DNA from: Prevotella melaninogenica
GTDB taxonomy: Bacteria; Bacteroidota; Bacteroidia; Bacteroidales; Bacteroidaceae
DNA length: 64,000 nt
Assembly (NCBI RefSeq): GCF_018128065.1
Contig: NZ_CP072360.1
Span: 376,501 to 440,500 of the forward strand
Direction: 5' to 3'
The position numbers and the translations under genes are program-made. The notes below the pieces were generated by a model. The model saw only the letters and a list, made by a program, of their open reading frames with translations, was not told the DNA's origin and searched no databases. Shown here piece after piece: positions 48,922 to 58,249 of the stretch; within the stretch, counting starts at the first letter, position 1, and each line of letters opens with the position of its first letter.

Positions 48922-50148
48922 CTAAAAGAAAATATAGCATATAGCAATTGCGGCGATTACACCTGCCAAGTCGGCTAACAATCCACATGCCAATGCGTGG
49001 CGAGTATATCTCACGCTGATGCTTCCAAAGTAAACTGCTAAAACGTAGAAAGTGGTATCTGTTGAACCTTGGAAGACACAGCTCAATCTGCCAACGAATG
49101 AGTCTGGACCATAGTTCTTCATGGCTTCTAACATTAAGCCACGTGCACCGCTACCCGAAAGAGGCTTCATAAAGGCGGTTGGGAGTGCTCCTACAAAGTC
49201 AGTATTCAGTCCACACTGTTCTACACACCACTTAACTCCCTGTATCAAGAGGTCCATTGCGCCCGATGCACGGAACACTCCTACAGCCACAAGGATAGCA
49301 ACCAAGTAAGGAATAATGCGTACAGCGGTCTGGAATCCATCTTTTGCACCTTCGATGAAAGCATCATAAACATTCACTTTCTTCAGTAAACCTGCACCGA
49401 TGAAAAGGACAATAATCGACATAAGAATGAGGTTTGAGGCAACAGATGTCACCGTTCCCATCGTCTCCTTATCCATTTGTCCGAAGCCCCAAATAACCAA
49501 TCCAATAAAACCTATCAGTCCCACAAGCCCTGCAAGTAGTGTGGGTTGGAAGATATTGATACGCTGCCAACCTGCTGTAAGGATGATTCCGGCAAGTGTT
49601 GCGACTGTGGTTGCAAGCAAGATAGGGATAAATACGTCCGTAGGTTGCACTGCTCCGTAAGAGCTTCGGAAAGCAAGAATCGTCGTAGGGATAATGGTCA
49701 AGCCCGAAGTATTCAGTACAAGGAACATTATCATCGGGTTAGTTGCCGTGTCTTTCTTTGTGTTCAGCTCTTGCATCTGCGCCATTGCCTTCAGTCCTGT
49801 AGGAGTAGCTGCATTGTCAAGTCCTAACATATTAGATGCAATATTCATAAAGATAGAACCCATTACAGGGTGATTCTTTGGAATATCAGGGAACAGTTTC
49901 GTGAAAAAAGGGCTGAGCATACGTGCAAGAACATTGACAACACCAGCCTTTTCACCAATCTTCATGATGCCCAACCATAATGCCAACACTCCAGTCAAGC
50001 CCAATGATGTTTCAAAAGCAGTCTTAGATGAATCAAAAGTAGAATCAACCATTTTCTGAAATATCGTCGTATCACCCATCAACAGAGAGATAATACCAAA
50101 GATGAATGAGATCAAGAAGAATCCTATCCAAATATAGTTCAGTGCCAT
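48922..50148 (-). CDS. SpmA-SpmB fusion, nucleoside recognition (Gate) domain membrane protein
   Basis: 408 residues, polytopic. The first half (residues 1-190) matches SpmA (TAFETSLGLTGVLALWLGIM, ASNMLGLDNAATPTGLKAM). The second half (200-408) matches SpmB (GFQTAVRIIPYLVAILVAVG, LSGSGARGLMLEAM, FQGSTDTTFYVLAVYFG). In Bacillus the separate proteins are needed for spore core dehydration; in non-sporulating Bacteroidetes the fused form is common and its transport role is unknown. Inner membrane. Transcribed towards the flippase. Confidence 0.9.
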   Translation of the reverse strand: MALNYIWIGFFLISFIFGIISLLMGDTTIFQKMVDSTFDSSKTAFETSLGLTGVLALWLGIMKIGEKAGVVNVLARMLSPFFTKLFPDIPKNHPVMGSIFMNIASNMLGLDNAATPTGLKAMAQMQELNTKKDTATNPMIMFLVLNTSGLTIIPTTILAFRSSYGAVQPTDVFIPILLATTVATLAGIILTAGWQRINIFQPTLLAGLVGLIGFIGLVIWGFGQMDKETMGTVTSVASNLILMSIIVLFIGAGLLKKVNVYDAFIEGAKDGFQTAVRIIPYLVAILVAVGVFRASGAMDLLIQGVKWCVEQCGLNTDFVGALPTAFMKPLSGSGARGLMLEAMKNYGPDSFVGRLSCVFQGSTDTTFYVLAVYFGSISVRYTRHALACGLLADLAGVIAAIAICYIFF

Positions 50149-50471
50149 TTATCGTTTTTTATAACTGTTTTAATATGTCTGTAATGTATCAGAAGTGGGG
50201 ACAGACAGCCCCACAAAGGCACCATTCATTCCCAATGCAAAGATAAACATTTCTGTGTGAACGTACGCCATAATAAACTAAAAAGATGTTTTTAGCCTCC
50301 GCGTTTCCAACTCTTTTGTTGCAAATAGCCTGTATGTTATTTTCCAAAGACATTTCTAAACAACTTTTATTACGCCTTGTTTTTGGATGTTTTATCGATG
50401 ATTTAAACGGTTTACATATACGATTTAATCTTTTTAACATACGTAATTGTGTATATGTTGTATGAAGTCTT
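50149..50471. other. Gap upstream of SpmAB
   Basis: An 83-codon minus ORF (50189-50440) lacks any signal, motif or plausible composition and is not called. No hairpin or repeat recognised. Confidence 0.4.
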
Positions 50472-50479
50472 TATCTTTG
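50472..50479 (+). promoter_or_regulatory. Putative -7 box of the 144-residue protein gene
   Basis: TATCTTTG followed by GC, about 95 bases before the ATG at 50575. A weaker TCACTTTG near 50546 is an alternative. Confidence 0.45.
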
Positions 50480-50574
50480 CAAATACCTTTTTGGAATAGA
50501 ATTTTATCTATTTCCGATTACTTTTATTACATAATTAGTCACTTTGCGAATAAAGATAGTAACAGCAAGACTAT

Positions 50575-51009
50575 ATGGGTATATTCGATTTCTTTAAGAA
50601 GAATAAGCGTAAGGCTCAGCAAAACGAACAATGTCTCACAGATGTAGATGAGGCAGGGGAGGCTGACTTATGGGCAGAGGCTTATGTGGCAGAGCCTCAA
50701 TGTTATGAAAAAGAGGGACACGAAAAGCTTTTGAATTTTGTTATAACAGAGGGAGTTAATACCATTCTACCAATGTATCCCAATGAGTTATACAAAAGCG
50801 AAGAAGATAATTTCTCTGACATTCGACTTACGTTTGTAAGTACGACAAAGAAAGGAGAGGTTATTGACTTACCTTTCTTTCACTGTGTACCCGCCTTATC
50901 CAACTATGCTGTAGAGATTAGAGAACCAAACGTCTTAATTAGAGGACTGAATGCTGCGGAAATGGGCTTACTTATCTCTGGCGTAAAACAGTCGTTAAAG
51001 CGTATCTAA
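50575..51009 (+). CDS. Conserved-looking cytoplasmic protein of unknown function
   Basis: 144 residues with a basic N-terminal helix (MGIFDFFKKNKRKAQQ), a form often seen in small scaffold or regulatory proteins, then an acidic linker (DVDEAGEADLWAEAY). The remainder is a compact alpha/beta domain (FVITEGVNTILPMYPNELYK, IRLTFVSTTKKGEVIDLPFF). No signal peptide or membrane segment. No family recognised. Stands alone with its own likely promoter. Confidence 0.7.
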   Translation: MGIFDFFKKNKRKAQQNEQCLTDVDEAGEADLWAEAYVAEPQCYEKEGHEKLLNFVITEGVNTILPMYPNELYKSEEDNFSDIRLTFVSTTKKGEVIDLPFFHCVPALSNYAVEIREPNVLIRGLNAAEMGLLISGVKQSLKRI

Positions 51010-51208
51010 ACGTCTGAAATAGAATTCACAATATCAATCCAAATAAATTCCGATTATGGCTGCAAGGTTATCTGCCCATAATCGGAATTTACTGTTTTAT
51101 CTACTTAAAATTCCCCATTTCGTCGACTGCACACTTCTTAATGTGAGTATTACAACTTCTTTCTGACAACAAGTTGATAACAATTCAGCCTACTATTGAA
51201 AGGGATTT

Positions 51209-51267
51209 AACACTCAACACGAATGGTGTTTACCAACAGCACCACTGGTGCTAAGCATCAACACATC
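51209..51267. repeat. 22-bp palindromic-unit array (family A), locus 6
   Basis: Units CAACACGAATGGTGTT, CAGCACCACTGGTGCTAAG and CAACACATCGG at about 22-base spacing, in the 463-base gap before the glutaminyl cyclase gene. Confidence 0.7.
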
Positions 51268-51404
51268 GGCTCAAAGTGGTAAAAAGCATTCATTATTGTC
51301 ACCAAAAATAATATAAAGAAAGACATAATACCTCCTTTATCTGAGCTAACCACAAGCCCTTTACCATTTATCACCTACTTATCTTTATCATCTACAAAGA
51401 TAAT

Positions 51405-51442
51405 CACTCCCCTCTCCACTCGGAGAGGGGTTGGGGGTGAGG
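51405..51442 (-). terminator. GC-rich hairpin after the glutaminyl cyclase gene (repeat family D)
   Basis: CCCCTCTCC (51409-51417) pairs with GGAGAGGGG (51422-51430), followed by GGGGGTGAGG, 31 bases beyond the stop. Confidence 0.6.
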
Positions 51443-51472
51443 CTTTAGAGGAAATGCTGTAAGGCTTTTTTT

Positions 51473-52489
51473 TTACAGCGTATACAATACCTGTATGACG
51501 GTCTGACCAACTGCCTGCAGCGTATTCTTGTCGATATGTTCCATAGTGTCATTGACTGTATGCCATGTTGGACCAAAAGAACTTTGCTGACAATCAGGAT
51601 AGTAAGGGATGATATCAATCGTAGGAATACCTGCAAACTGGTTTACTGGCACATGGTCATCGGTAACCATTCCACCGATAGCATCAGGGAAGTAAGAGCC
51701 AAATCCTGCTGCTTTTGCAGCTTCCCACACACGATTTACGACATCAGAAGCGAACTGCACAGACATTCCTTCACGATAGAATTGTGCACCTTCGCCACCT
51801 ACCATATCTAACAAAATACCGAATTCAGGCTTAACAGCTGTCGGGAAGTTCTTTGCATAGTATTGTGCACCCAATGCCCAAGAGTCGTCAGCATTCGGAT
51901 ATCGAGTCTCCCAACGTGGTACTCCCCAGTCTTCTGCATCAAAGCAAACGAAGTCAACACCCACAGTGAACTTCTTATCAGCCTGCAACTGACGTGCTAA
52001 CTCAAGCATCACAGCCACACCACTGGCACCATCATTCGCTGCCATAACAGGTTTCTTGTGATTAGTAGAGTCGGGATCATTATCCGCCCAAGGACGGCTA
52101 TCCCAGTGCGCACAGATTAGGATGCGCTTCTTTGCGTTTGGATTAAAGTGTGCGATGATGTTTGTTGATTTCAATATCGTACCATCATAGGCTTTTAGGT
52201 CAGCCTTCTGTTCCTGCACCTCACAACCATATTCCTTGAATTTATCTACTATCCACTTGCCACATTTCTCATGTGCTGTTGAGTTCATCACACGTGGTCC
52301 GAAGTCACATTGTGTCGCTGTGAAAGCATAGGCAGAGTCAGCATCAAACGTAGGACCAACAGGCTTTGCTGTAGCAACAGTATCAGCACTATTATCAGCG
52401 TTACTTGCTTTCCCCTTACAGCCATAGGCTACAGTTGCGAGGGATGCTGCCAAGAGGCAGCCGAAAAAGAGTTTTATATTCGTTTTCAT
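51473..52489 (-). CDS. Glutaminyl-peptide cyclotransferase (type II, M28 fold lipoprotein)
   Basis: 338 residues from the Met at 52489 (11 extra codons upstream are unlikely). Signal peptide and lipobox ATVAYGCKGK. Zinc-binding and catalytic segments of the animal-type M28 fold: CAHWDSRPWADND near residue 135, AANDGASG, FDAEDWG near 190, and VTDDHVPVNQFAG near 280. Bacterial type II cyclases such as those of Porphyromonas and Prevotella convert N-terminal Gln of exported proteins to pyroglutamate, matching signal peptidase cuts before Gln. It is 65 bases downstream of the C26/M19 fusion gene, probably one operon led by the Lrp-type regulator. Confidence 0.9.
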   Translation of the reverse strand: MKTNIKLFFGCLLAASLATVAYGCKGKASNADNSADTVATAKPVGPTFDADSAYAFTATQCDFGPRVMNSTAHEKCGKWIVDKFKEYGCEVQEQKADLKAYDGTILKSTNIIAHFNPNAKKRILICAHWDSRPWADNDPDSTNHKKPVMAANDGASGVAVMLELARQLQADKKFTVGVDFVCFDAEDWGVPRWETRYPNADDSWALGAQYYAKNFPTAVKPEFGILLDMVGGEGAQFYREGMSVQFASDVVNRVWEAAKAAGFGSYFPDAIGGMVTDDHVPVNQFAGIPTIDIIPYYPDCQQSSFGPTWHTVNDTMEHIDKNTLQAVGQTVIQVLYTL

Positions 52490-52554
52490 CGTTGATTGTT
52501 TTCTAATTCTTTCCCATTCCATCTTAAGAAATAGGTGAGATCTCCTCAGTCTAT

Positions 52555-54417
52555 TTACTTTCTAACACTCTGAACCTGTGCCATTACACGCAGCCAGTTA
52601 CCTCCCCATATCTTTTCAATATCTCGTTCGCTATACTTGCGACGTAAAAGATGAAGGGTGAAATTAATCATCTCGCTGGCATCAGCCATACCACGTACAG
52701 TGCCATCACCATCGAAGTCGGTACCGATACCAACATGGTCAACACCCATAACATTGATAGCATGCTCCAAATGGTTAATAGCATCCATAACAGTAGCCTC
52801 ACTACCCTTCTTCAAGAAGCCTTGGAACATTGTGATATGTGCCACACCACCCTTCTTTGCTAACGCTCGCATCTGATCGTCAGTAAGGTTACGAGGGACA
52901 TCACAGAGTGCTTTACTATTAGAATGACTACATACTATTGGCATCGTACTGAGCTCCAACGCATCATAAAAACTTTTCTCTCCGCCATGACTCAAGTCAA
53001 TCATAATACCATTACGGTTCATCTCCTTGATAACCTCTTCACCAAACTTACTTACGCCACCGTGGGTATTGCAGCCTCGTGCAGAGTCACAGATGTCGTT
53101 ATCTCCATTGTGACAAAGGGTTATATAGGTCACACCACGCTGTGCAAAGTGCTTAACATTCTCAAGTTTATGCTCCAAAGCAAGACCATTCTCAATGGCA
53201 AACATGATACTCTTACGCCCCTTACGCTTGTCTTCATAAAGGTCGGAAGGCGTACGAGCAATACTGATATAGCGTTGATTTTGCTTCACAATTTCCTCGA
53301 TTTTATCGAAGATAAGGTCGGCATATACAGCTGGTGAGAGATGATTCAAGGTCTCAACGAGATGCGGATTAAAGCGTTTCAAACCTTCAATATCAATCTT
53401 TGACGAGAAAGACTCACCAATCTTCGGTTGTGGAAGATAGGCAGCCATCGTCACAGCGTCCTGTCTTCCGTCCGTCATCTTATGAAGATCGTATAGAATA
53501 CGTGGGTCGCGCTGATCAAACTTGACACCTTGTGGGAAGAACATTGGCGTGTCACAATGTGTATCGAGGGTCAATATGCGCTGATGGAGCTGCTTAGCAA
53601 GATAAAAGTTATTAGACTGTCCTACCAGCCATTGGAAGAGTTTTCCTCCTTCCTCACCCATACACTCCGGATGCCATTGCACTCCCATAATAGGCTTAAA
53701 ATCATTGCTTTCGATGGCTTCAATAACGCCATCTGGCGAAAGAGCAGTCACACGGAAACGCTTTCCAGGGTCTTTGACGGCTTGATGATGGAAGCTGTTG
53801 ACCATCAAACGTTCTTCCTTATAGAGCGCATAGAGGACAGACGACTTTGAAACGGTCACGCTATGGGTGGCTTCACTACGTTCAGCATCCTGTGAATGCT
53901 TCAGTGTTGCAGCACGAAAGGTAGTTATCGTCTTGTCTTTGCTCAGTTTCTTCTCAACTGTTTCATCCTCCCTGATATAATCTTCATAGATATCTTGCTG
54001 TACCTTTCCATCCAAAGCGACAGCCAACGTCTGTATACCTCGGCAAATACCAAGGATAGGCAGCTGACGATTAAATGCCAAACGCGTTATCATCAGTTCG
54101 GGTAAATCACGCTCAGCATTGATATTATGGAGTTTAATAGAAGGTTCCTCTCCAGCCCAGAGAGGGTTGATATCAGCACCACCCGTAAGGAGAAGACCGT
54201 CAAGATGGTCAAGGGTGTTAATAAGCACATCCTTATCAGCCACAGGTGGAACAAGCATTGGGATTCCACCCGCTGCTACTACCTGCTTATAATAGACATC
54301 CCTTATCGCAGCATCACCGTCTATATAATTGGTAGTGATACCAATTATAGGCTTACGTTTAGCCTCAGGGAAGGTTTCATACACCTTATTAAGATGCGCC
54401 TGAAGATCGTATTGCAT
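52555..54417 (-). CDS. Fusion of C26 gamma-glutamyl hydrolase and M19 dipeptidase
   Basis: 620 residues in two enzymes. Residues 15-270 are a class I glutamine amidotransferase-like, peptidase C26 domain (IGITTNYIDGD, LLLTGGADINP, nucleophile in LGICRGIQTLA, VQWHPE), which cleaves gamma-glutamyl bonds. Residues 290-620 are a membrane-dipeptidase (M19) domain with LDTHCDTP metal ligands, MIDLSHGGEKS, CSHSNSKAL and GIGTDFDGDGT, which hydrolyses dipeptides. No signal peptide, so cytoplasmic. The fusion suggests sequential processing of gamma-glutamyl peptides. It starts 40 bases after the Lrp/AsnC regulator gene. Confidence 0.92.
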   Translation of the reverse strand: MQYDLQAHLNKVYETFPEAKRKPIIGITTNYIDGDAAIRDVYYKQVVAAGGIPMLVPPVADKDVLINTLDHLDGLLLTGGADINPLWAGEEPSIKLHNINAERDLPELMITRLAFNRQLPILGICRGIQTLAVALDGKVQQDIYEDYIREDETVEKKLSKDKTITTFRAATLKHSQDAERSEATHSVTVSKSSVLYALYKEERLMVNSFHHQAVKDPGKRFRVTALSPDGVIEAIESNDFKPIMGVQWHPECMGEEGGKLFQWLVGQSNNFYLAKQLHQRILTLDTHCDTPMFFPQGVKFDQRDPRILYDLHKMTDGRQDAVTMAAYLPQPKIGESFSSKIDIEGLKRFNPHLVETLNHLSPAVYADLIFDKIEEIVKQNQRYISIARTPSDLYEDKRKGRKSIMFAIENGLALEHKLENVKHFAQRGVTYITLCHNGDNDICDSARGCNTHGGVSKFGEEVIKEMNRNGIMIDLSHGGEKSFYDALELSTMPIVCSHSNSKALCDVPRNLTDDQMRALAKKGGVAHITMFQGFLKKGSEATVMDAINHLEHAINVMGVDHVGIGTDFDGDGTVRGMADASEMINFTLHLLRRKYSERDIEKIWGGNWLRVMAQVQSVRK

Positions 54418-54457
54418 TCTTATTCTTCTTTGAAAGGTCGGTTTATCGTTGACTATT

Positions 54458-54925
54458 TTAAAGCGATTCCTCTATTATAGGAATCTCACGTTTGATACTC
54501 TGTTCAAGAGAAATGAGAGTCTCAGTTGATACCACACCAGAGATACCTTGTAACTGGTTGTTAAGGAGGTCCATCAATTGCTCATTGTCTTTTGCATAAA
54601 GTTTCACAAGCATAGTATAAGGACCCGTTGTAAAGTGACACTCTACCACCTCTGGGATAGAACTGATACGCTCAACGACCTTCTTATACATTGAGCCACG
54701 CTCAAGATTAAGACCTATATAGGTACAGGTTGTATAGCCTAAACTCTTAGGATTAACGTCAAAACCACTGCCCGTAATAACGCTATTCTCTATCAAATGT
54801 TGCACACGTTGATGGATAGCAGCCCGTGATACACCACACTGAGCAGCCACATCCTTAAAAGGCATACGGGCATTCTGGGAGAGAATACCTAATATCTTTT
54901 TATCTAATTTGTCTACTTTTTCCAT
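54458..54925 (-). CDS. Lrp/AsnC family transcriptional regulator
   Basis: 155 residues. N-terminal winged helix-turn-helix (KLDKKILGILSQNARMPFKD, CGVSRAAIHQRVQHLIENSVI) and C-terminal RAM/ligand domain (residues 70-150: YIGLNLERGS, VECHFTTGPYTMLVKLYAKD). These regulators bind amino acids and act on neighbouring genes. It is first in an apparent operon with the C26/M19 fusion and glutaminyl cyclase, so it probably senses a peptide-derived amino acid and controls them. TACTTTTG box upstream. Confidence 0.93.
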   Translation of the reverse strand: MEKVDKLDKKILGILSQNARMPFKDVAAQCGVSRAAIHQRVQHLIENSVITGSGFDVNPKSLGYTTCTYIGLNLERGSMYKKVVERISSIPEVVECHFTTGPYTMLVKLYAKDNEQLMDLLNNQLQGISGVVSTETLISLEQSIKREIPIIEESL

Positions 54926-54983
54926 TTTTTATGGTCCTATATTATTATGTGTTATACTATTTAATACTTGATTTGATGGCAAG

Positions 54984-54991
54984 CAAAAGTA
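54984..54991 (-). promoter_or_regulatory. -7 box of the Lrp-led operon
   Basis: Minus strand TACTTTTG, 59 bases before the ATG. A GTTG 20 bases upstream may be the -33 element. Confidence 0.5.
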
Positions 54992-55025
54992 GGGAATAAA
55001 TATGGAACAAGCAACAAAATGACAT

Positions 55026-55055
55026 AAAAAATGCGCCACTTGGGCGCATTTTGTT
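55026..55055. terminator. Terminator hairpin after the 333-residue FKBP gene
   Basis: AAAATGCGCC/GGCGCATTTT stem with a short loop and A/T tracts on both sides. Confidence 0.75.
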
Positions 55056-55095
55056 TTTATTTTAAGCAAGAGAACAGTATTTCACGACTTTCTCC

Positions 55096-56097
55096 TTACT
55101 TTTTTACATTCTTCTTTGCTTTCTGAGCAGGCATTTTTTTAGCAGGAACAAGCTTTGCAGCATCTACGACCTTTGTCTCCTTTTCAGGTGCAGCCTCAAT
55201 ACCCTTCAACTCAAGCGTGAAGATAAGCGTTGAGAACGGACCGATATCACGACCTGCGCCACGCTCACCGTAAGCGAGATGCTGTGGGATAACAATCTCC
55301 CACTTTGAGCCAACAGGCATCATTTGCAGTGCCTCTGTCCAACCTTTGATAAGTCCACCAACATTGAAAGTATCAAATTCTACGCCGTGACGTGAAGTTG
55401 CATCGAAAACCTTTCCATCAATAGTCTTTCCCTCATAGATAACCTGTACACGGTCAGACTCTTTTGGCATAGGACCATCGCCCTTCTTAATGATGCGATA
55501 CTGAAGACCATCAGAAAGGGTTACAACACCCTCCTTCTTCTTATTCTCCTCCAAGTAAGCCTCATTCTTAGCCTTTATCTCAGCATCTTTCTTTGCTTTC
55601 AGCTCTACTTCCTTCTTCTCAAAGATTTGCTCAGCATCTGCTTGCTTGAGGAAAGTAGTATCCTTTGCTAAAGCTGCGATAAAGCCCTTATAGAGCAAGT
55701 CAGCGTTGATGGGTGACGAGGTACCCTCGAACTTAGCAGTGATATTTGGTAACATCGTCTTTTCTACCTGTGAACTGATAACCAGTCCTGCAACATAAGC
55801 AGCAAAGGCAGAGTCCTTACGGTTTTTAATACCTTCACGCAAGCCTCGTAGGAAGTCAGGCATCTGCGCCTCTTTAACACCAAACTGATTAGCAAGGTAT
55901 TCGTTCAAACCACGTGTCATAGACATACCTGCTGCATAACTCAATGTGTCAGAAGCTGAAGCCAATACTACTGAACTTTCTTTACATTCTAATGGACACT
56001 TCGAAATCTGCTTTCTGTTCTTCTTACTCTGCGCACTTGCTGCATTGAAGACTGAACCTACTGCAATGAGCAGTGCCAGCATTATTACTTTCTTCAT
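55096..56097 (-). CDS. FKBP-type peptidyl-prolyl isomerase, exported, Lys-rich tail
   Basis: 333 residues with signal peptide ([22 protein letters not shown]). An FKBP_N helical dimerisation domain (residues 40-190, ending in a long charged helix [19 protein letters not shown]) leads to the FKBP domain (205-305: [38 protein letters not shown]). The tail is Lys/Pro-rich ([14 protein letters not shown]). Like FkpA or Mip, it should accelerate proline isomerisation and chaperone envelope proteins. Third gene in a row of three FKBPs. Confidence 0.93.
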   Translation of the reverse strand: MKKVIMLALLIAVGSVFNAASAQSKKNRKQISKCPLECKESSVVLASASDTLSYAAGMSMTRGLNEYLANQFGVKEAQMPDFLRGLREGIKNRKDSAFAAYVAGLVISSQVEKTMLPNITAKFEGTSSPINADLLYKGFIAALAKDTTFLKQADAEQIFEKKEVELKAKKDAEIKAKNEAYLEENKKKEGVVTLSDGLQYRIIKKGDGPMPKESDRVQVIYEGKTIDGKVFDATSRHGVEFDTFNVGGLIKGWTEALQMMPVGSKWEIVIPQHLAYGERGAGRDIGPFSTLIFTLELKGIEAAPEKETKVVDAAKLVPAKKMPAQKAKKNVKK

Positions 56098-56146
56098 TGT
56101 TTTGTCGTTTTAAAAGAAATGGTTTTTCTAAATTAAAAAGGGTGTA

Positions 56147-56374
56147 GATTCGATGAGTTCTAAGCCATAAGCTGTATGTATGCGTCTTCCTTTCCTATAA
56201 GACAAGAACGTCATTACTGAATTATTCTCATGAAATAAAATGTTATCTTCATGAGAATAAATATTTATTTTCACGATAAAAAATATTTCTTTTCATGAAA
56301 AGAATTCGTCAAACATCGTGAAAGTTGGATGTAATAGGTGCTCTTCCCTATAAGAAAGGAAGGCTCATCGAATC
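56147..56374. repeat. Nested inverted-repeat element with AT-rich CATGAAA units
   Basis: GATTCGATGAG (56147-56157) is inverted at 56364-56374. CTTCCTTTC within 56186-56201 is inverted in GAAAGGAAG within 56349-56362. The interior 56221-56312 has CATGAAA/AAATATTT units like those at 3655-3742. It fills the gap between two FKBP genes. Confidence 0.7.
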
Positions 56375-56392
56375 TTTATTAAGTCCTAATCA

Positions 56393-57298
56393 TTACATAC
56401 CTGGATGACCCTGAGGCATAGCTGGAGTACCCTGTGGCGCCTTCTCAATGCCGAGCAACTCAACAGTAAATATGAGTGTTGAGAATGGCTTGAGGTCTGG
56501 ACTTGGCTGCTCAGCTCCGTAACCTGCGCTATAAGGAATAGTAATCTCCCACTTAGCACCAACAGGCATCTTTGTCAAAGCCTCTGTGAAACCTGGGATA
56601 ACACCACCTACAGGCATAGTTGCATCATTACGCTGATCGAAAACCTTACCATCAATCGTCTTACCTACATAGTTAATCTTAACAACATCAGAAGCCTTTG
56701 GTGTAGCACCAGAGCCAGCCTTCAGCTCCTTTACCTGTACTCCCTTACCAAGAGTCTTTACACCTTCCTTCTTAGCGTTGGCAGCCATGTAAGCATCACT
56801 CTTCTTCTTATTAGCACCATAAGTCTTCTCAGCAGCCTTCATCTGAATAGCCTTTGCGGTCTTCTGCTCAACTTCACGAGCCTGCTCAACAGTCATCTTC
56901 TGACCTTTACCCTTTGCACTTGCAGCGAAACCAGAGAGGAAGTTATTCAAAGAAATGGTCTTTGTAGAGTCTTCACCGAAGATTTGACGATTGATCTGAT
57001 TTTTAATGATCATGTTCATCTGCATACCAACGCCAATACCTGCATTGTAAGCAGCACGCTTCTTATCATCAGCATTCTGCGCACCATCGTTCATACCTTT
57101 GATAAACTCATCAATGTAAGCTGTATCAATCTGCATCTGCTGGAGATACTGCTTTACACTCTGACCCTGATCAACGCCGAAAGCATAGCTCAAAGAGTCA
57201 ACATCAGACTTCAAATCCTCCTTTGGAGCTGAATTACCACAAGCTGTGAAGCCTGCAGCTACAATAGCCATAGCGGCTAATAAATACGTTTTCTTCAT
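56393..57298 (-). CDS. FKBP-type peptidyl-prolyl isomerase lipoprotein
   Basis: 301 residues with lipobox AAGFTACGNS. FKBP_N dimerisation helices (residues 30-170, DSLSYAFGVDQGQSV start) and an FKBP domain (185-285: [46 protein letters not shown]). The usual Trp at the base of the proline pocket is Phe (IPGFTEA), which may reduce isomerase activity. The C-terminus is Pro/Gly/Met-rich (APQGTPAMPQGHPGM). Membrane-anchored envelope chaperone. Confidence 0.93.
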   Translation of the reverse strand: MKKTYLLAAMAIVAAGFTACGNSAPKEDLKSDVDSLSYAFGVDQGQSVKQYLQQMQIDTAYIDEFIKGMNDGAQNADDKKRAAYNAGIGVGMQMNMIIKNQINRQIFGEDSTKTISLNNFLSGFAASAKGKGQKMTVEQAREVEQKTAKAIQMKAAEKTYGANKKKSDAYMAANAKKEGVKTLGKGVQVKELKAGSGATPKASDVVKINYVGKTIDGKVFDQRNDATMPVGGVIPGFTEALTKMPVGAKWEITIPYSAGYGAEQPSPDLKPFSTLIFTVELLGIEKAPQGTPAMPQGHPGM

Positions 57299-57388
57299 TA
57301 TTTTAATTGTTTAGTTTCTTAAGCAATACTATTAGAATAGGCGATGATAGACGTTTGTCATGGTCTAAAACCGCCTACACTTGTTTCT

Positions 57389-57994
57389 TTACTTTACCTC
57401 AATCAACTCTACGTCGAAGACAAGAGCTGCGAATGGAGGTATCTGTGCACCCGCACCGCGCTCACCATATGCAAGCTTATAAGGGATGAAGAAGCGATAC
57501 TTAGCACCTTCCTGCATGAACTGAACACCCTCCGTCCAACCTGGGATAACCTGATTCAAGCCGAATGTAGCTGGCTGATTGCGCTGATAAGAACTGTCAA
57601 AAACAGTACCATCAATCAGTGTTCCTTCATAATGACATACTACTTTGTCTGTTGCAGAAGGCTTCTTACCATTGCCCTCTTTCAACACCTGATACTGCAA
57701 ACCTGATGGCAAGGTTACAACACCCTCCTTCTTGCCATTCTCTGCAAGGAAAGCCTCACCAGCAACCTTTGCTGCCTTACCAGCCTCAGCGGCAGCAGCC
57801 TGCTGCTTAGCTTCCTGCTCTTGGAAGAAGTTTTGTACGAGTGTCTGGGCTTCTGCATTGTCAACTTTCAGTTCTGAACCTGAAATAACATCCTTGATAG
57901 CCTGTGCGAAGTCGTCAATATTCAGTTCCTTTGCGCCCATTCCTGCGAGCTGTGAACCGATACCGATTCCCAGTGCGTAGCTTAATTTGTCCAT
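57389..57994 (-). CDS. FKBP-type peptidyl-prolyl isomerase without signal peptide
   Basis: 201 residues. It starts directly with the FKBP_N dimerisation motif (MDKLSYALGIGIGSQLAGMG), with no signal peptide, followed by an Ala-rich helix (residues 70-90) and a complete FKBP domain ([53 protein letters not shown]). Probably cytoplasmic, a FklB-like enzyme. First of the three tandem FKBP genes, with a TATCTTTG promoter box; the next begins 90 bases downstream. Confidence 0.93.
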   Translation of the reverse strand: MDKLSYALGIGIGSQLAGMGAKELNIDDFAQAIKDVISGSELKVDNAEAQTLVQNFFQEQEAKQQAAAAEAGKAAKVAGEAFLAENGKKEGVVTLPSGLQYQVLKEGNGKKPSATDKVVCHYEGTLIDGTVFDSSYQRNQPATFGLNQVIPGWTEGVQFMQEGAKYRFFIPYKLAYGERGAGAQIPPFAALVFDVELIEVK

Positions 57995-58026
57995 TATCGT
58001 TCTTAAAATTATTAATAATTAATGTG

Positions 58027-58034
58027 CAAAGATA
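58027..58034 (-). promoter_or_regulatory. -7 box of the FKBP cluster
   Basis: Minus strand TATCTTTG followed by GC, 32 bases before the ATG. Confidence 0.55.
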
Positions 58035-58249
58035 CTATTTTTAAGGTATAGTTTTGCAATAATCGAATTAAAATTACTAAATTTGTCAGAGAGAATGGGG
58101 GAATACGATGCAAGTTAAAGGCACAAATAAAAATAAAAGTTAGAAAGATAGTATTTCTTTTGTCCTAAATTTCGATAGTAAATATTTGGAGAGAAAAGCC
58201 CTTTACTTCATCAACCTCCTTCAAACCTCAACTCATAAAAGCAAGACGT

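Noticed and set aside
50189..50440. 83-codon minus-strand ORF
   Set aside because: No signal, motif or promoter; random-looking composition.
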